Counted from the first letter of the stretch, positions 44,730-56,041 are shown. The stretch is 64,000 bases of DNA from Sporolactobacillus pectinivorans (GCF_002802965.1 NZ_NXGA01000001.1:1273484-1337483); one strand, 5' to 3'. Made by a program: numbers and translations. The notes: generated by a model not told the origin, from the letters alone.

Positions 44730-45112
44730 GTAAGTTGTTTAGAAACTGGTTTGCCAATTCGCTGCTTAATATCATCACCAACATGATTATTCTTATGACA
44801 CTGGCGGGGTACCTGCACACGATGGTTCATCTGTCAGGTGTTGGCGCGGCCTTCGCGACGAGTGTGGTTCTTGCTATCCTCAATCTGTTTGTCCGGCCGG
44901 TGCTGATTCTGTTTTCGCTTCCAGCTACGATTCTTTCACTTGGATTTTTTATATTCGTGATCAATGCCTTGATGCTTCTTCTGACATCAGCCATTATGGG
45001 CCCGGCCTTCAGGCTCGACAGTTTTGGCAGTGCACTGATTGTTGCGATAATTATGGCGCTTTTCCAGATGATTATTCGGACGTTTATCATCAGGCCGCTA
45101 AGAAGAGGCTGA
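44726..45112 (+). CDS. yvlD: YvlD-type membrane protein (phage holin family 4 superfamily)
   Basis: A 128-residue integral membrane protein with four hydrophobic helices, matching the Phage_holin_4_2/YvlD family (LLNIITNMIILMTLAGYL, AILNLFVRPVLILFSLPATI, LGFFIFVINALMLLLTSAI, ALIVAIIMALFQMIIRTF). The family name comes from resemblance to holins; a lysis role is not implied. The start GTG overlaps the yvlC stop. The yvlC-yvlD pair lies between uvrA and hprK as in B. subtilis. Confidence 0.85.
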   Translation: MSKLFRNWFANSLLNIITNMIILMTLAGYLHTMVHLSGVGAAFATSVVLAILNLFVRPVLILFSLPATILSLGFFIFVINALMLLLTSAIMGPAFRLDSFGSALIVAIIMALFQMIIRTFIIRPLRRG

Positions 45113-45428
45113 CCGTTCATCCTGTTTTTTTGTGGAAAAGACGATCATTGATGCTGCCGATGTATGGTAAAATGAAGAAAATATGATGACAGCCGCGGAC
45201 GGATCCTCCATTGGCGTTTGCCCGCGCCTTGATTGAAATAAGCTTTCGGGAGCGCCGGGCCTGGCAGTGCGGCGCAATGACAGACAGAATGGAGGGAGCA
45301 TCTCTCCCGGAAGTATGTACGCCTTGCTGGGACGGAATTAACGCTTTCAGAGTGCATGCCAGCCTGCCACGCAGGTGCACGTTGAAGAAGGAACCGGGTG
45401 TGGCTTGCCCGGGCAGCTGCTATCGCTT
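45113..45428 (+). other. hprK leader region
   Basis: An extended -10 box TGGTAAAAT near 45167-45175 is a possible promoter. A GGGAG/CTCCC hairpin lies near 45295-45310. No supported gene was seen, although several short frames are open. Confidence 0.35.
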
Positions 45429-46349
45429 ATGGATAAGGTGCGCGTCAGTGAACTGATTGAACATTTTAATTTAAAATTGGTCAGTGGTGAAAAAGGAACC
45501 GGACGCGAAATTATTGTCAGTGATATTTCACGTCCCGGGTTGGAGATTGCCGGTTATTTTACTTATTACCCCAGGCGGCGGCTGCAGCTGCTCGGTCGAA
45601 CTGAACTGTCTTTTTTTAATGAGCTGAGTACGGACGAGCGTTACAAACGTACATCACAGCTTTGCACCGCACAGACACCCTGTATTGTCATTTCACGCGG
45701 TATTGAAGTTCCTGAGGAATTTATCATTTCATCGAATAAACGCAATGTTCCAATTCTGCAGTCGAAGATGAAAACGACTCGCCTGAGCAGCATGATTACC
45801 AATTACCTTGAATCAAGGCTGGCCCCGATGACTTCTGTACATGGCGTTCTCGTCGATGTGTACGGAGTCGGTGTGCTGATCACCGGTGAAAGCGGCGTAG
45901 GAAAAAGTGAAACCGCACTTGAACTGGTTAAACGCGGGCATCGGCTTGTGGCAGATGACTCGGTGGAAATCCGGCAGGAGGGCGAATCTGAATTAGTCGG
46001 TAATGCGCCTGAACTGATCCAGCATTTGCTGGAAATCCGCGGACTCGGCATCATCAATGTGATGACCCTGTTCGGTGCCGGTGCCGTTCGGAATTACAAA
46101 CGGGTTTCACTTGTCATTCACTTGGAACTCTGGGATCAGAATAAGGTCTATGATCGCCTGGGACTTGACGAAGAAAGAACCAAGCTGATTGATACAGAAA
46201 TCCCACGCCTTGTGCTGCCGGTGCGCCCCGGACGCAATCTTGCCGTAATTATTGAAGTGGCGGCGATGAACTTCCGCCTGAAGAACATGGGCTATCACGC
46301 GGCACAGCAATTTTCTGACCGTCTGAATGATACACTGAATGAACGGTAG
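45429..46349 (+). CDS. hprK: HprK, HPr(Ser) kinase/phosphorylase
   Basis: Phosphorylates Ser46 of HPr and Crh when glycolytic intermediates are high and removes it when they are low; the central sensor of carbon catabolite repression. The 306-residue product has the N-terminal domain ([20 protein letters not shown]), conserved His138, Walker A GESGVGKS (153-160) and the family signature [17 protein letters not shown]. The frame opens further upstream, but ATG 45429 gives the usual N-terminus; the ribosome site is weak. Its targets Crh (54.8 kb) and the downstream lgt and ppaX follow B. subtilis order. Confidence 0.95.
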   Translation: MDKVRVSELIEHFNLKLVSGEKGTGREIIVSDISRPGLEIAGYFTYYPRRRLQLLGRTELSFFNELSTDERYKRTSQLCTAQTPCIVISRGIEVPEEFIISSNKRNVPILQSKMKTTRLSSMITNYLESRLAPMTSVHGVLVDVYGVGVLITGESGVGKSETALELVKRGHRLVADDSVEIRQEGESELVGNAPELIQHLLEIRGLGIINVMTLFGAGAVRNYKRVSLVIHLELWDQNKVYDRLGLDEERTKLIDTEIPRLVLPVRPGRNLAVIIEVAAMNFRLKNMGYHAAQQFSDRLNDTLNER

Positions 46350-46449
46350 CAAGTTTGTCCACTATCAACTTCTGATAAGGGGAAATCCAGGGATTGCCCC
46401 TCAACTAAGATCATTTTTACATCTGAGAAAAAGGTAAGGTGAGAATACA

Positions 46450-47259
46450 ATGGATCAATCAATTTACCCATTGAATCCGATCGCGCTTCATCTGGGGCCC
46501 ATTCACATTTACTGGTATGGTATTATTATAGCCTGCGGCGCATTGCTCGGCCTGATGCTGGCCATGCGCGAAGGCAACAGGCGGGGGCTTCCCAAGGATA
46601 CATATGTTGACCTGATCATGTTTGCCGCACCGATTGCCGTGATCTCTGCGCGCATCTATTATGTCGCTTTTGAATGGTCCTTTTATTCACAACATCCATC
46701 GCAGATCATTGCCGTATGGAATGGTGGCATTGCCATCTATGGTGCGCTGATAGGCGGTCTGCTGACAGCGATCATTTTTTGCAGGGTTAAGCATCTGTCA
46801 TTCTGGAAAGTGGCAGACATAGCTGCCCCGAGTGTGATTCTTGGACAGGCGATCGGACGTTGGGGGAATTTTATGGATCAGCAGGCGCATGGCGTTGCGA
46901 CGACTCGCGCGGTTCTGGAAAATATGCATCTACCAACTTTTATCGTCAATCAGATGCTGATCAATGGTACATACTATATTCCGACTTTTCTTTATGAATC
47001 GGTCTGGGATTTTGCGGGCTTTGTTCTCCTGCTCATTCTCAGAAGAGTCAACCTGCGGCGCGGAGAACTTTTTTTGTCTTATGTTATCTGGTATTCGCTC
47101 GGCCGTTCGTATATTGAAGGATTGAGGACAGACAGCCTGATGCTTGGTCCACTGCGTGTATCGCAGTGGCTTGCCGGTGTGCTGGTCATTCTCGGGGTAG
47201 GCTTGATTCTGTACTGGAGACTTAGGAAAGAAAAACGTCCCCATTACCTGGATGCCTGA
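46450..47259 (+). CDS. lgt: Lgt, prolipoprotein diacylglyceryl transferase
   Basis: Transfers diacylglycerol from phosphatidylglycerol to the lipobox Cys of prolipoproteins in the membrane. The 269-residue protein has seven hydrophobic segments, the early [11 protein letters not shown], the loop [14 protein letters not shown] (about 95-108) and the signature [17 protein letters not shown] (about 134-150), with an essential-type Arg. AAGGTGAG precedes the ATG. It sits between hprK and ppaX, the conserved order. Confidence 0.95.
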   Translation: MDQSIYPLNPIALHLGPIHIYWYGIIIACGALLGLMLAMREGNRRGLPKDTYVDLIMFAAPIAVISARIYYVAFEWSFYSQHPSQIIAVWNGGIAIYGALIGGLLTAIIFCRVKHLSFWKVADIAAPSVILGQAIGRWGNFMDQQAHGVATTRAVLENMHLPTFIVNQMLINGTYYIPTFLYESVWDFAGFVLLLILRRVNLRRGELFLSYVIWYSLGRSYIEGLRTDSLMLGPLRVSQWLAGVLVILGVGLILYWRLRKEKRPHYLDA

Positions 47260-47328
47260 TCTTTTTGTGCCGCACCGCAATTTACGGGGCGGCATATTAT
47301 ATTTTTCAAAATGACTGGAGGATTTGGA

Positions 47329-47982
47329 TTGATTCAAACTGTTTTATTCGACCTGGACGGAACACTGATCAACACAAACGATTTGATACTCGCCTCTTTT
47401 CAATACACACTTGATTGTTATTTTCCGGGAAAATACACGAAAAAAGATTTAGTTCCTTTTATTGGCGAGCCGCTGGAACTCAGCTTTGGCAGTGTTGATC
47501 CTGTGAAAAGGGATGAAATGATTGAGGTGTACAGAGCGCATAACAGCCGGTTCCATGACCGTCTGGTGACCGAATTCCCCGGGGTAAATGAAACGCTGGC
47601 AAAACTTTCCGAAGAGGGCTGTAGACTCGGTGTCGTCTCAACGAAAAAAAGGGATATGGTTGACCGCGGGCTTGAATTCACACACATTGCCGGATACTTT
47701 GACACGGTTGTGACGAGTGATGATGTCGCTCGCCTTAAGCCGGATCCGGAACCTGTTGAGAAAGCAATGTCGCAGTTGTCGGCAAAGGCCGAATCAACAC
47801 TAATGGTTGGTGATAGTCCTTCCGATATACTGGCAGGTTCGGGTGCGCATGTACGCACTGCAGCTGTTGGCTGGTCAATGAAAGGCCGCTCTGTTCTGGA
47901 AAAACTGCATCCTGATTATTTGATCGATAGTATGAGCGATCTTCTGCAACTTGTGCGCGCCGCTGAAAATACATCTTTTTGA
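47329..47982 (+). CDS. ppaX: PpaX, pyrophosphatase of the HAD superfamily
   Basis: Hydrolyses the pyrophosphate made by HprK when it dephosphorylates P-Ser-HPr. The 217-residue product has HAD motif I FDLDGTLINTN (about 8-18), motif II VVSTKK, motif III Lys in RLKPDPEPVEKA and motif IV VGDSPSDILAG. The start is TTG 47329, 7 nt after TGGAGG; an in-frame ATG at 47311 precedes the ribosome site and is unlikely. Length equals that of the B. subtilis protein (216). Confidence 0.9.
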   Translation: MIQTVLFDLDGTLINTNDLILASFQYTLDCYFPGKYTKKDLVPFIGEPLELSFGSVDPVKRDEMIEVYRAHNSRFHDRLVTEFPGVNETLAKLSEEGCRLGVVSTKKRDMVDRGLEFTHIAGYFDTVVTSDDVARLKPDPEPVEKAMSQLSAKAESTLMVGDSPSDILAGSGAHVRTAAVGWSMKGRSVLEKLHPDYLIDSMSDLLQLVRAAENTSF

Positions 47983-48031
47983 CAGATTAAACCTTGATAT
48001 AAAATTACGGGAAAAAAATAAAAATTGACTA

Positions 48032-48104
48032 GAATTTATGTGACTTCAATCACATAAATTCAAATGGAAAGGAGGTATATATTAATTGAGTGATGCAAAT
48101 CACT
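48032..48104 (+). promoter_or_regulatory. Fnr/Crp-type operator and promoter for the DoxX gene
   Basis: GAATTTATGTGA (48032-48043) and TCACATAAATTC (48050-48061) form a perfect palindrome with a 6-nt spacer, containing the Fnr consensus TGTGA-N6-TCACA. TATATT (48078-48083) is a -10 box that puts the start about 41-43 nt from the palindrome centre, the class II activator position. A second, weaker repeat AGTGA-N6-TCACT covers 48089-48104. Confidence 0.7.
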
Positions 48105-48155
48105 TTTTGCTTCCCTATTTATGAAAACGCTTAAATTTGATTGGGGGCCGGCATC

Positions 48156-48677
48156 ATGGTTAAATGGTTGCGAACAAGCAAAACGTCTTCAGTTATCTTA
48201 CTTCTTTTGCGTTTATGGCTCGGTTGGCAATGGACAACGGACGGGTTTCATAAAGTTTTCGGCGCGAAGCCTTTTGATGCATCGGGATTCATGCAGGGCG
48301 CGATTGCTCATCCGGTTACGGGACCGACAGGGAATGTGCTCTATGGACCGTTCAATGCGTTTCTGCAGCACATTGCTCTTCCTGCATCGCCTTTCTTCAG
48401 TTTTCTGGTCAAATGGGGCGAATTATTGGTCGGCATCGGGCTAATTCTCGGGACACTGACAACAGCAGCTGTCTTTTTTGGCCTGCTGATGAACTTTATG
48501 TATATGTTCGCCGGGACAGTTTCAACAAATCCGCCCTATGTCTTGATCGGTGTAATTATTCTTTTTGCCGGATTTAATGCAGGAAAACTGGGTGTGGACT
48601 ACTGGGTCATTCCGTGGATTCGCAAAACAGTGGGAGGCTGGTTCGGTAAATCGGTTGCTAAGGGGGAAACGGTCTGA
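48156..48677 (+). CDS. DoxX-family membrane protein
   Basis: A 173-residue membrane protein of the DoxX family (thiosulfate-quinone oxidoreductase-like small subunit fold), often linked to redox or thiol stress. There are four hydrophobic helices, with RLWLGWQWTTDGFHKVFG early and FFSFLVKWGELLVGIGLILG in the middle. ATG 48156 follows GGGGGCC by 7 nt. The Fnr-type operator suggests induction under oxygen limitation. It separates ppaX from the yvcD-trxB block. The exact substrate is unknown. Confidence 0.8.
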   Translation: MVKWLRTSKTSSVILLLLRLWLGWQWTTDGFHKVFGAKPFDASGFMQGAIAHPVTGPTGNVLYGPFNAFLQHIALPASPFFSFLVKWGELLVGIGLILGTLTTAAVFFGLLMNFMYMFAGTVSTNPPYVLIGVIILFAGFNAGKLGVDYWVIPWIRKTVGGWFGKSVAKGETV

Positions 48678-48708
48678 CGTTCCGCAAAAATTATTAACTT
48701 TGAAAAAA

Positions 48709-48739
48709 GGCTCAGTGATTTGGTCGCTGGGCCATTTTT
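48709..48739 (+). terminator. Terminator after the DoxX gene
   Basis: GGCTCAGTGA (48709-48718) pairs with TCGCTGGGCC (48724-48733, two G-T pairs), followed by five T. Confidence 0.75.
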
Positions 48740-48919
48740 ACGATCGAAATGCGGGTCGGGATGGCACTGCGGCGTCATTCGCGAGGGAGATACCTCTGGA
48801 GCAAACAAAAACTGCACTTCCTCTGTCGTCTGCCCGGCAATTTTTTTCAAAGGCGGAAACAAATATGCTATACTGAATTTTGCGGAGAGAAATCAGGGTT
48901 GCAGAGGAAGAAGGATTGT

Positions 48920-50431
48920 ATGAGTAAAGGTGATCATTCGCAAAAGAAACAGGTTATTTCCCTTCGCTATGATGGCGATTTTTTCTATCAAAAAGGGATG
49001 ACCTGTTATCAGAAAGGCGATCTCGAGCGTGCAAGCAGATATATTGATCGCGCTCTGAAAATAAAACCGAATGAAGTGGAGTATCTTTGTCAGCAGGCGG
49101 CGATTCTGTCCGAGCTGGAAGATTACACTTCATCTATTGACTTGCTCAAAAAAATTGTTCACGAGCTTGATGCGCAAATGACTGAATGTTATTTTTTTAT
49201 GGCAAATAATTATGCTTATCTCGGCGAATTTGACGAAGCGCTCGCTGAAGTAAGAACATATATGGCCCTTGAGCCGCATGGAGCTTTTGCTCATGAAGCC
49301 CGGGAATTATTTGATATGCTTTCATCAGAGACTCAGGATATGGACGAGTACGAAGAGCCGCCTTATATCAGTCTTCATGAGAGAGGCAGGGCAGCTCTGG
49401 AGCACGGACGATTTGAGGAATCCATTTATTTTTTTAAAAAAGTAATCCGCGAGGAACCGGACTATCTTGCTGCTCAAAATAATCTGATGATCGCATATTT
49501 TTCAACGGGTGCCACTGAAGAAGCGCTGGCTGCTGCTGAGGCCGTCCTGGAAAAGGATCCGGGAAATATTCATACGCTGTGCAACCTGGCGACTTTTTTT
49601 TACCAACTCGGGGATGATGATAATCTTCAAAAGATTATGGGCCGGCTGGGCAATATTTACCCGATCCTGCCGGAACATTGCGGGAAAATCGGCTCAACCT
49701 ATCTTTTTATCGGCGACTATGAAAAGGCCTATTACTGGTTGAAAATTGCTGAACGGAGAGGTGTCCGCAGCGATCAGGTCTTTTGCTTCTGGATGGCGCT
49801 TTCCGCTTATCATATGAATCATCAGGAACAGGCCGAAAGATACTGGGAGCAGGTGGATTATTTCAGTAGCAAACCGTTTCATCCTTTCAAGTACACGAAA
49901 ATTCAGGATATGATGTTCGAGACCGGGGCGGAAAAGAACTTTATGATCGGCGATCTGCTCCGGGAGGAAATTTGGGATGGCAGCCGCGGTTATCAGCTTT
50001 TTTCATTGTTTTATCTGGCACGGAGTGAAAGCGTGGCCTTGCTCGAAGAGATTTATCAAAAAGGCCCGGATGCACAGATCAAAGGGTTGGCAGGCCGTTT
50101 TATTTTAGAAAGGCAGTCGGGGCAGCCAGACGCTAGAATACGGATCATGAGAATCGTTGAGGAGCTCATTGGTGGAGAAAAAGAAGCTATGAAACATCCC
50201 GAGTTGTACAGCTTCTGGTTCGTCGTTGATCCCTTGATAGGCTTGGTCCAAATAGATTGCTCAGGTTGGGCTGCTGCGCTCTTTTATTTATGGAAAAAAG
50301 AATTCGGGATGCGCATGTCTCAGAAAGCAGCTGCAGATCTGGCCGGTACGACGGTTTACCGCATCCGCAAGCACGTGACGGAACTGACTCGTTCACTTGA
50401 CAGCAAGTGGGAAGAAAAGCTGATGAACTGA
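48920..50431 (+). CDS. yvcD: Tetratricopeptide-repeat protein YvcD
   Basis: A 503-residue cytoplasmic scaffold protein built of about ten TPR-like helix pairs (for example GMTCYQKGDLERASRYIDRA, ERGRAALEHGRFEESIYFF, GDYEKAYYWLKIAERRG). There is no catalytic motif or membrane segment. It ends in a short helix-turn-helix-like stretch (SQKAAADLAGTTVYRIRKHV). Position immediately before trxB matches yvcD of B. subtilis, whose function is unknown. ATG 48920 is used; the frame opens further upstream without a better ribosome site. Confidence 0.8.
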   Translation: MSKGDHSQKKQVISLRYDGDFFYQKGMTCYQKGDLERASRYIDRALKIKPNEVEYLCQQAAILSELEDYTSSIDLLKKIVHELDAQMTECYFFMANNYAYLGEFDEALAEVRTYMALEPHGAFAHEARELFDMLSSETQDMDEYEEPPYISLHERGRAALEHGRFEESIYFFKKVIREEPDYLAAQNNLMIAYFSTGATEEALAAAEAVLEKDPGNIHTLCNLATFFYQLGDDDNLQKIMGRLGNIYPILPEHCGKIGSTYLFIGDYEKAYYWLKIAERRGVRSDQVFCFWMALSAYHMNHQEQAERYWEQVDYFSSKPFHPFKYTKIQDMMFETGAEKNFMIGDLLREEIWDGSRGYQLFSLFYLARSESVALLEEIYQKGPDAQIKGLAGRFILERQSGQPDARIRIMRIVEELIGGEKEAMKHPELYSFWFVVDPLIGLVQIDCSGWAAALFYLWKKEFGMRMSQKAAADLAGTTVYRIRKHVTELTRSLDSKWEEKLMN

Positions 50432-50546
50432 CCCCCGGGGTGACAGAAGATGAACTGTTTTGTTACCGAGCAGTTTTCTGGACTTTAACTCTGCCATTCT
50501 TTAGCATAGAAGTATCAATTAAGCAGATAATAATTATTACAATTAA

Positions 50547-51524
<978 letters not shown>

Positions 51525-51680
51525 GTGTAAATAGATGTGTAACTTTTGTCGTAGGTATCAGGTTATCAATCAGCTCCATTTTTAACCATACTTAACCTCT
51601 GCGTAACTATTCTGAAATAAAAGAAAGTTATACTAAAATAGAAATTGACCCCCCTTTTTAGATATTATAATTAATTTAGC

Positions 51681-51710
51681 GGCGCGTTAAAAATAACGTG
51701 CCGTTTTTTT
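51681..51710 (+). terminator. trxB terminator
   Basis: GGCGCGTTA (51681-51689) pairs with TAACGTGCC (51694-51702, one G-T pair), followed by seven T. Confidence 0.85.
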
Positions 51711-51957
51711 GCAATAAATAAGTTATCTCCAAACTCATTTTTTGACTATCTGTGCGGAATGTGACTCAAGAAGTTTTGGTGTATCCTTTTTGAATTACTT
51801 TCTGATCGACTGGTTTTCGAGTATACTGTAAAGGGAAGGCGGCAGTAATGGTGAAATAGATTTGTGGCTCAGGCCCTGCCAGAGACTTGGCTTTGCCAAG
51901 TGTTCTTTAGAATTTGCCACATGATTAGAAATTTACAGGTGACGGGACGGGAGAAAG
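51711..51957 (+). other. Leader of the rapZ-glmR-whiA-crh operon
   Basis: TATACT (51822-51827) is a likely -10 box, without a clear -35. No gene was seen. Confidence 0.35.
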
Positions 51958-52821
51958 ATGAAAGACATCCAAGTGGTGATCATTACAGGAATGTCAGGTG
52001 CAGGAAAGACGGTCGCAACGCGTATTTTTGAAGATATGGGCTATTTCTGCATTGATAATCTTCCTCCGACCCTGATGCCGAAATTTATCGATTTGATTGA
52101 AGACTCGGACTCAGATAAACTGAATAAACTGGCATTGGTTATGGACCTGCGCGGGCGAGAGTTCTTTGACTCACTGTTCAAGTCACTGGATGCCTTCAGC
52201 AAGGCAGAAAAAATCAGGCCTAAAATATTGTTTCTGGATGCTAACGATCAGACACTTGTCAGGCGTTATAAGGAAACACGCCGTTCACATCCGCTCTCGC
52301 CTAAGGGACGCCCGGTTGAGGGGATCCGGCTTGAACGGAAGAAACTGGAAGAAGTCAAGGGGCTTGCCCAATACTATATTGATACTTCAGATCTGTCGAC
52401 ACGGCAACTGCGGGATCAGATCATCAGTGATTTCGGCAGTGAAAGCGAATCATTTCGCGTCAATTTGCTCTCGTTCGGTTTTAAGTATGGACTGCCGATT
52501 GATGCAGATCTCGTCTTCGATGTGCGTTTCCTTCCAAACCCATATTATATTATGCATATGCGTGAACGGACTGGGCTTGACCCTGACGTGTCAGAATATG
52601 TGCTAAAATGGACTGAAACGCAGCAGTTTCTACAGAAATTGATGGAGCTCCTGAAGTTCATGCTTCCACAGTATAAACGTGAAGGTAAGGGGCAGCTGGT
52701 GATTGCAATCGGCTGTACCGGCGGCAAACACCGGTCTGTCGCACTGACAGAATGGATTGGCAAAGTGTTGTCTGTCGACTACCCGACAAGTGTGTCGCAC
52801 CGGGATATTGAGAGAGGATAA
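51958..52821 (+). CDS. rapZ: RapZ/YvcJ-type nucleotide-binding protein
   Basis: P-loop protein that binds nucleotides; RapZ in E. coli controls glucosamine-6-phosphate synthase via small RNAs, while YvcJ in B. subtilis affects competence. The 287 residues contain Walker [14 protein letters not shown] (about 10-22), [29 protein letters not shown] and the C-terminal [18 protein letters not shown] signature with LPNPYY before it. ATG 51958 follows ACGGGAGAAAG. It is the first gene of the conserved rapZ-glmR-whiA-crh cluster. Confidence 0.93.
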   Translation: MKDIQVVIITGMSGAGKTVATRIFEDMGYFCIDNLPPTLMPKFIDLIEDSDSDKLNKLALVMDLRGREFFDSLFKSLDAFSKAEKIRPKILFLDANDQTLVRRYKETRRSHPLSPKGRPVEGIRLERKKLEEVKGLAQYYIDTSDLSTRQLRDQIISDFGSESESFRVNLLSFGFKYGLPIDADLVFDVRFLPNPYYIMHMRERTGLDPDVSEYVLKWTETQQFLQKLMELLKFMLPQYKREGKGQLVIAIGCTGGKHRSVALTEWIGKVLSVDYPTSVSHRDIERG

Positions 52822-52830
52822 TCGAAAACA

Positions 52831-53793
52831 ATGACAGATCAGAAAAAAGTTGTTGCCATTGGAGGGGGAACAGGACTCCCTGCAGTGCTCCGGGGTTTGA
52901 AAAAATGCCCAGTGGATATTACTGCAATTGTGACAGTAGCGGATGACGGTGGAAGCAGTGGTATGTTAAGAAATGAATTGCAAATTCCTCCGCCGGGGGA
53001 CATACGCAACGTGCTCGTTTCTTTATCAGATGTTGAGCCGGTATTTGAAAAACTTCTGCAGCACCGATTTAAAACAGACAGTGGGCTGAATGGGCACTCG
53101 CTAGGCAACCTGCTTATCGCTGCCCTGACATCGATCACCGGAGATTTTGTCAAGGGTGTCAGGGAAATGAGCCACATCCTGAATGTACATGGCCAAGTGC
53201 TGCCTGCAGCCGATCAGAGCATCGTGCTGGGCGCTGTCATGAGTGATGGTTGCATTGTCGAAGGCGAATCAAGTATTCCCATGGCCAATAAAAAGATCGA
53301 GCATGTTTTTCTGAAACCTGCAGACATTCGACCGCTTTCGGAAAGTGTGATGGCAATCAGGAAAGCTGATCTGATCACTTTCGGACCGGGCAGTCTTTAC
53401 ACCAGTGTTATCCCGAATCTTCTCGTTCCGGAACTGGCTGCGGAGGTCATTCTTTCCAAGGCAAGAAAAGTCTATGTTTGCAATGTGATGACTCAGAAGG
53501 GCGAAACAGACGGATTTTCCGCTTCAGATCATATTATGGCTATTAACCGTCATGTCGGATGCTCTTTTATAGATACAATTATCGCGAACAATCAACCGAT
53601 TGTGCCGTCAATTCTCAAACGCTATGCTGCGGAAGGAGCAGAACCTGTGTCTGTTGACCGTGAAAAGCTTGAGGCACAGGGACTGAATGTGATTACAGCT
53701 CCGCTGATCAAGACGGCGGGTGGCGTCATCCGTCACAATGAGGCAGCGATCGCGAAGCTGCTGATGACATTGTTTACAGAAAAAAAAGTTTGA
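52831..53793 (+). CDS. glmR: GlmR (YvcK), regulator of amino-sugar and cell-wall metabolism
   Basis: Binds UDP-GlcNAc and stimulates GlmS, needed for cell-wall synthesis on gluconeogenic carbon. The 320-residue product has the CofD/YvcK Rossmann start VVAIGGGTGLPAVLRGLKK (about 6-24), VTVADDGGSSGMLR, PPPGDIRNVLVSLSD, NGHSLGNLLIAALT and TFGPGSLYTSVIPNLLV. It follows rapZ by 9 nt and precedes whiA by 18 nt. Confidence 0.95.
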   Translation: MTDQKKVVAIGGGTGLPAVLRGLKKCPVDITAIVTVADDGGSSGMLRNELQIPPPGDIRNVLVSLSDVEPVFEKLLQHRFKTDSGLNGHSLGNLLIAALTSITGDFVKGVREMSHILNVHGQVLPAADQSIVLGAVMSDGCIVEGESSIPMANKKIEHVFLKPADIRPLSESVMAIRKADLITFGPGSLYTSVIPNLLVPELAAEVILSKARKVYVCNVMTQKGETDGFSASDHIMAINRHVGCSFIDTIIANNQPIVPSILKRYAAEGAEPVSVDREKLEAQGLNVITAPLIKTAGGVIRHNEAAIAKLLMTLFTEKKV

Positions 53794-53811
53794 AGTTCAG
53801 GAGGCCTTGCG

Positions 53812-54744
53812 ATGTCATTCGCCGCAGATACCAAAAGAGAACTGACTATGCTGGAAGTTGATGATTGCTGCGCGCGTGCTGAACTGGCGGCTTTGACCCG
53901 GATGAACGGGTTCGTATCGATCAGGAGCAAACGTATTGAGCTCGATATAGCAACTGAAAACGCGGCTATCTCGCGGCGAATCTATCGGCTGATCAAACAG
54001 GTTTACCACTATCAGATTGAAATCCTTGTCCGCAGAAAAATGCGGCTAAAAAAAAATAATGTCTACATCGTCAGGCTTAAGGAAACAGCGGGACCTTTTC
54101 TTCGTGATCTAAGAATCATTGATCAGAGCAGCCAGTTTACACGTGAAATTGCTCCGGAACTTGTAAAAAAGAAGTGCTGCAGGCGCTCATACCTTCGCGG
54201 AGCATTTCTTGCCGGTGGCTCCCTGAATCATCCGGAATCCTCATACCACCTTGAAATATTTTCTAATTATGAAGAACACACGTATTCTTTGGCTAAACTG
54301 ATGAATACGTTTGACTTGAACGTCAAAGTGCTGTCCAGAAAAAACGGGTATATCATTTATATGAAAGAAGGCGAGAAAATCACCGATTTCCTAAGTATTA
54401 TCGGTGCGAATAAGGCACTCTTCTATTTCGAAGATATCCGGATCGTGAAAGATATGCGCAACTCCGTGAATCGGCTGGTCAACTGTGAAACGGCCAATCT
54501 GAACAAAACAGTCGGTGCGGCCATGCGGCAGATGGAAAATATACACCTGATTGAGAAAAGCATTGGACTTGATGAACTTCCGGAAAAACTGCGCGAAATA
54601 GCCGAGCTCAGACTGCAAAACCCTGATGTTACACTTAAAGAACTCGGCGAGATGGTCGGAGGTGAACCAATTAGTAAATCAGGCATCAATCACCGCTTCC
54701 GAAAAATTGATCTAATTGCCAACCGGATTCGTCAGGGTCAGTAA
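53812..54744 (+). CDS. whiA: WhiA, DNA-binding cell-division and sporulation regulator
   Basis: Homing-endonuclease-like fold fused to a helix-turn-helix; in Bacillus it binds DNA and influences division and chromosome segregation without being a classical repressor. The 310-residue product has [20 protein letters not shown] at the start, the LAGLIDADG-like region ([22 protein letters not shown], about 124-145) and the C-terminal HTH ([25 protein letters not shown], in two parts). AGGAGG lies 7 nt before ATG 53812. Confidence 0.95.
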   Translation: MSFAADTKRELTMLEVDDCCARAELAALTRMNGFVSIRSKRIELDIATENAAISRRIYRLIKQVYHYQIEILVRRKMRLKKNNVYIVRLKETAGPFLRDLRIIDQSSQFTREIAPELVKKKCCRRSYLRGAFLAGGSLNHPESSYHLEIFSNYEEHTYSLAKLMNTFDLNVKVLSRKNGYIIYMKEGEKITDFLSIIGANKALFYFEDIRIVKDMRNSVNRLVNCETANLNKTVGAAMRQMENIHLIEKSIGLDELPEKLREIAELRLQNPDVTLKELGEMVGGEPISKSGINHRFRKIDLIANRIRQGQ

Positions 54745-54789
54745 ATAATTGAATCTGCAAAAGCGGTACAATGTGAGGAGGTGAGGGGG

Positions 54790-55047
54790 ATGATTAAAAA
54801 AATTGTAACTGTTCAGTTGAAAGATGGCCTCCAGGCGCGACCTGCGGCCTTATTTGTTCAGGAGGCCAGCCTGTTTTTGTCACAAATTACATTGGAAAAA
54901 GGTGGAAAAACAGCAAACGTGAAAAGCATTATGGGCGTCATGGGTATCGCTCCGGCCTTCGGTGAACAGTTTGTACTAAAGGCCGATGGACCGGATGAAA
55001 ATGAGGCCATTGCCGTACTTGCGGGACTGATTGAAAAAGCAGGCTGA
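54790..55047 (+). CDS. crh: Crh, catabolite repression HPr-like protein
   Basis: HPr paralogue that works only in regulation. When phosphorylated at Ser46 by HprK it becomes a corepressor for CcpA. The 85-residue length equals B. subtilis Crh. Gln15 replaces the phosphorylatable His of HPr (KDGLQARPAAL), so it cannot pass phosphate in sugar transport. Ser46 is present in NVKSIMGVMGI. ATG 54790 follows GAGGTGAGGGG; the GTG at 54781 would add three residues and overlap the ribosome site. Confidence 0.95.
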   Translation: MIKKIVTVQLKDGLQARPAALFVQEASLFLSQITLEKGGKTANVKSIMGVMGIAPAFGEQFVLKADGPDENEAIAVLAGLIEKAG

Positions 55048-55350
55048 TCATAACATTTTTGTAAGCGCTGTTATTGACGATTGTTTAACGTATAAGCTTT
55101 TAACTTAGAAAGTTCATCCGAAGCGGGCAAGTTTAACCGCAAAAGATGAAAGTTAACTCGAAATAAAAATTTAACCGAAACGTAGATCGACCATCCTAAA
55201 ATAGAAAATCTTTAATCCAATCTGGAAGAGTGAAATGTAATTTATTTTAATCGAGCCTAAATTGATATTAGTAGGGCCCAATCAGTAAAAAATCGGCCTG
55301 AGATCTAACGGTTGTGTGAATTTCAAAATTGAACGAAAAAATTTGAATGA
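55048..55350 (+). other. AT-rich gap between crh and clpP
   Basis: No gene was seen. TGTAAGCGCTGTTA near 55060 is a weak cre-like site, two mismatches from consensus. No hairpin other than the clpP terminator to its right. Confidence 0.35.
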
Positions 55351-55383
55351 AAAAACCCGGAGCGCGTGCCCCGGGTTTTTTTC
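55351..55383. terminator. Bidirectional terminator between crh and clpP
   Basis: AAAAACCCGG (55351-55360) pairs with CCGGGTTTTT (55371-55380), with A- and T-runs on the two sides. Confidence 0.88.
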
Positions 55384-55394
55384 TTAACACTTTT

Positions 55395-55988
55395 TTATGC
55401 TTTTGATTTTGGTGCGGTCATAATATCGTCAATCAGGCCATACTTTTTTGCTTCTTCTGCAGACATAAAGTTGTCGCGGTCGGTATCGCGTGCAATGACT
55501 TCATATGGCTGGCCGGTTCTCTCAGCATAGATATGATTCAGCTTTTCACGGATATAGAGGATACGCTTTGCGTGAATTTCCATATCGGATGCCTGGCCCT
55601 GCATTCCGCCGGATGGTTGGTGGATCATGATTTCACTGTTCGGCAGCGCGTAGCGTTTGCCGATTTCCCCGGCCATCAGCAAGAAACTGCCCATCGAGGC
55701 AGCCATGCCGATGCAGATGGTCGATACTTTCGGCTTGATAAACTGCATCGTATCATAAATGGCCATACCGGCTGTAATTGAACCGCCCGGGCTGTTAATA
55801 TAAAGCGAAATATCTTTTTCAGAATCTTCCGCAGCGAGAAAGAGCAGCTGCGCGACAACGGCATTGGCGACATTATCGTCAATTGCCGTTCCCAGCATAA
55901 TGATTCTGTCTTTCAGTAAGCGGGAATAAATATCGTACGCACGTTCTCCACGGTTTGTCTGCTCAATGACTGTAGGGATTAAAGGCAT
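55395..55988 (-). CDS. clpP: ClpP, ATP-dependent Clp protease proteolytic subunit
   Basis: Tetradecameric serine protease that degrades proteins fed by ClpC, ClpX or ClpE. The 197-residue product has the catalytic triad Ser98 ([11 protein letters not shown]), His123 (MIHQPSGG) and Asp172 (DTDRDNFMS), plus [26 protein letters not shown] lies upstream of the ATG. Upstream on the minus strand is a sigma-A promoter overlapped by a CtsR box, so heat-shock control is expected. Confidence 0.97.
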   Translation of the reverse strand: MPLIPTVIEQTNRGERAYDIYSRLLKDRIIMLGTAIDDNVANAVVAQLLFLAAEDSEKDISLYINSPGGSITAGMAIYDTMQFIKPKVSTICIGMAASMGSFLLMAGEIGKRYALPNSEIMIHQPSGGMQGQASDMEIHAKRILYIREKLNHIYAERTGQPYEVIARDTDRDNFMSAEEAKKYGLIDDIMTAPKSKA

Positions 55989-56041
55989 TGAACCTACCTC
56001 CTTTTATTCGTATATGAGTAACTTTTATCTAACCAAGGACA

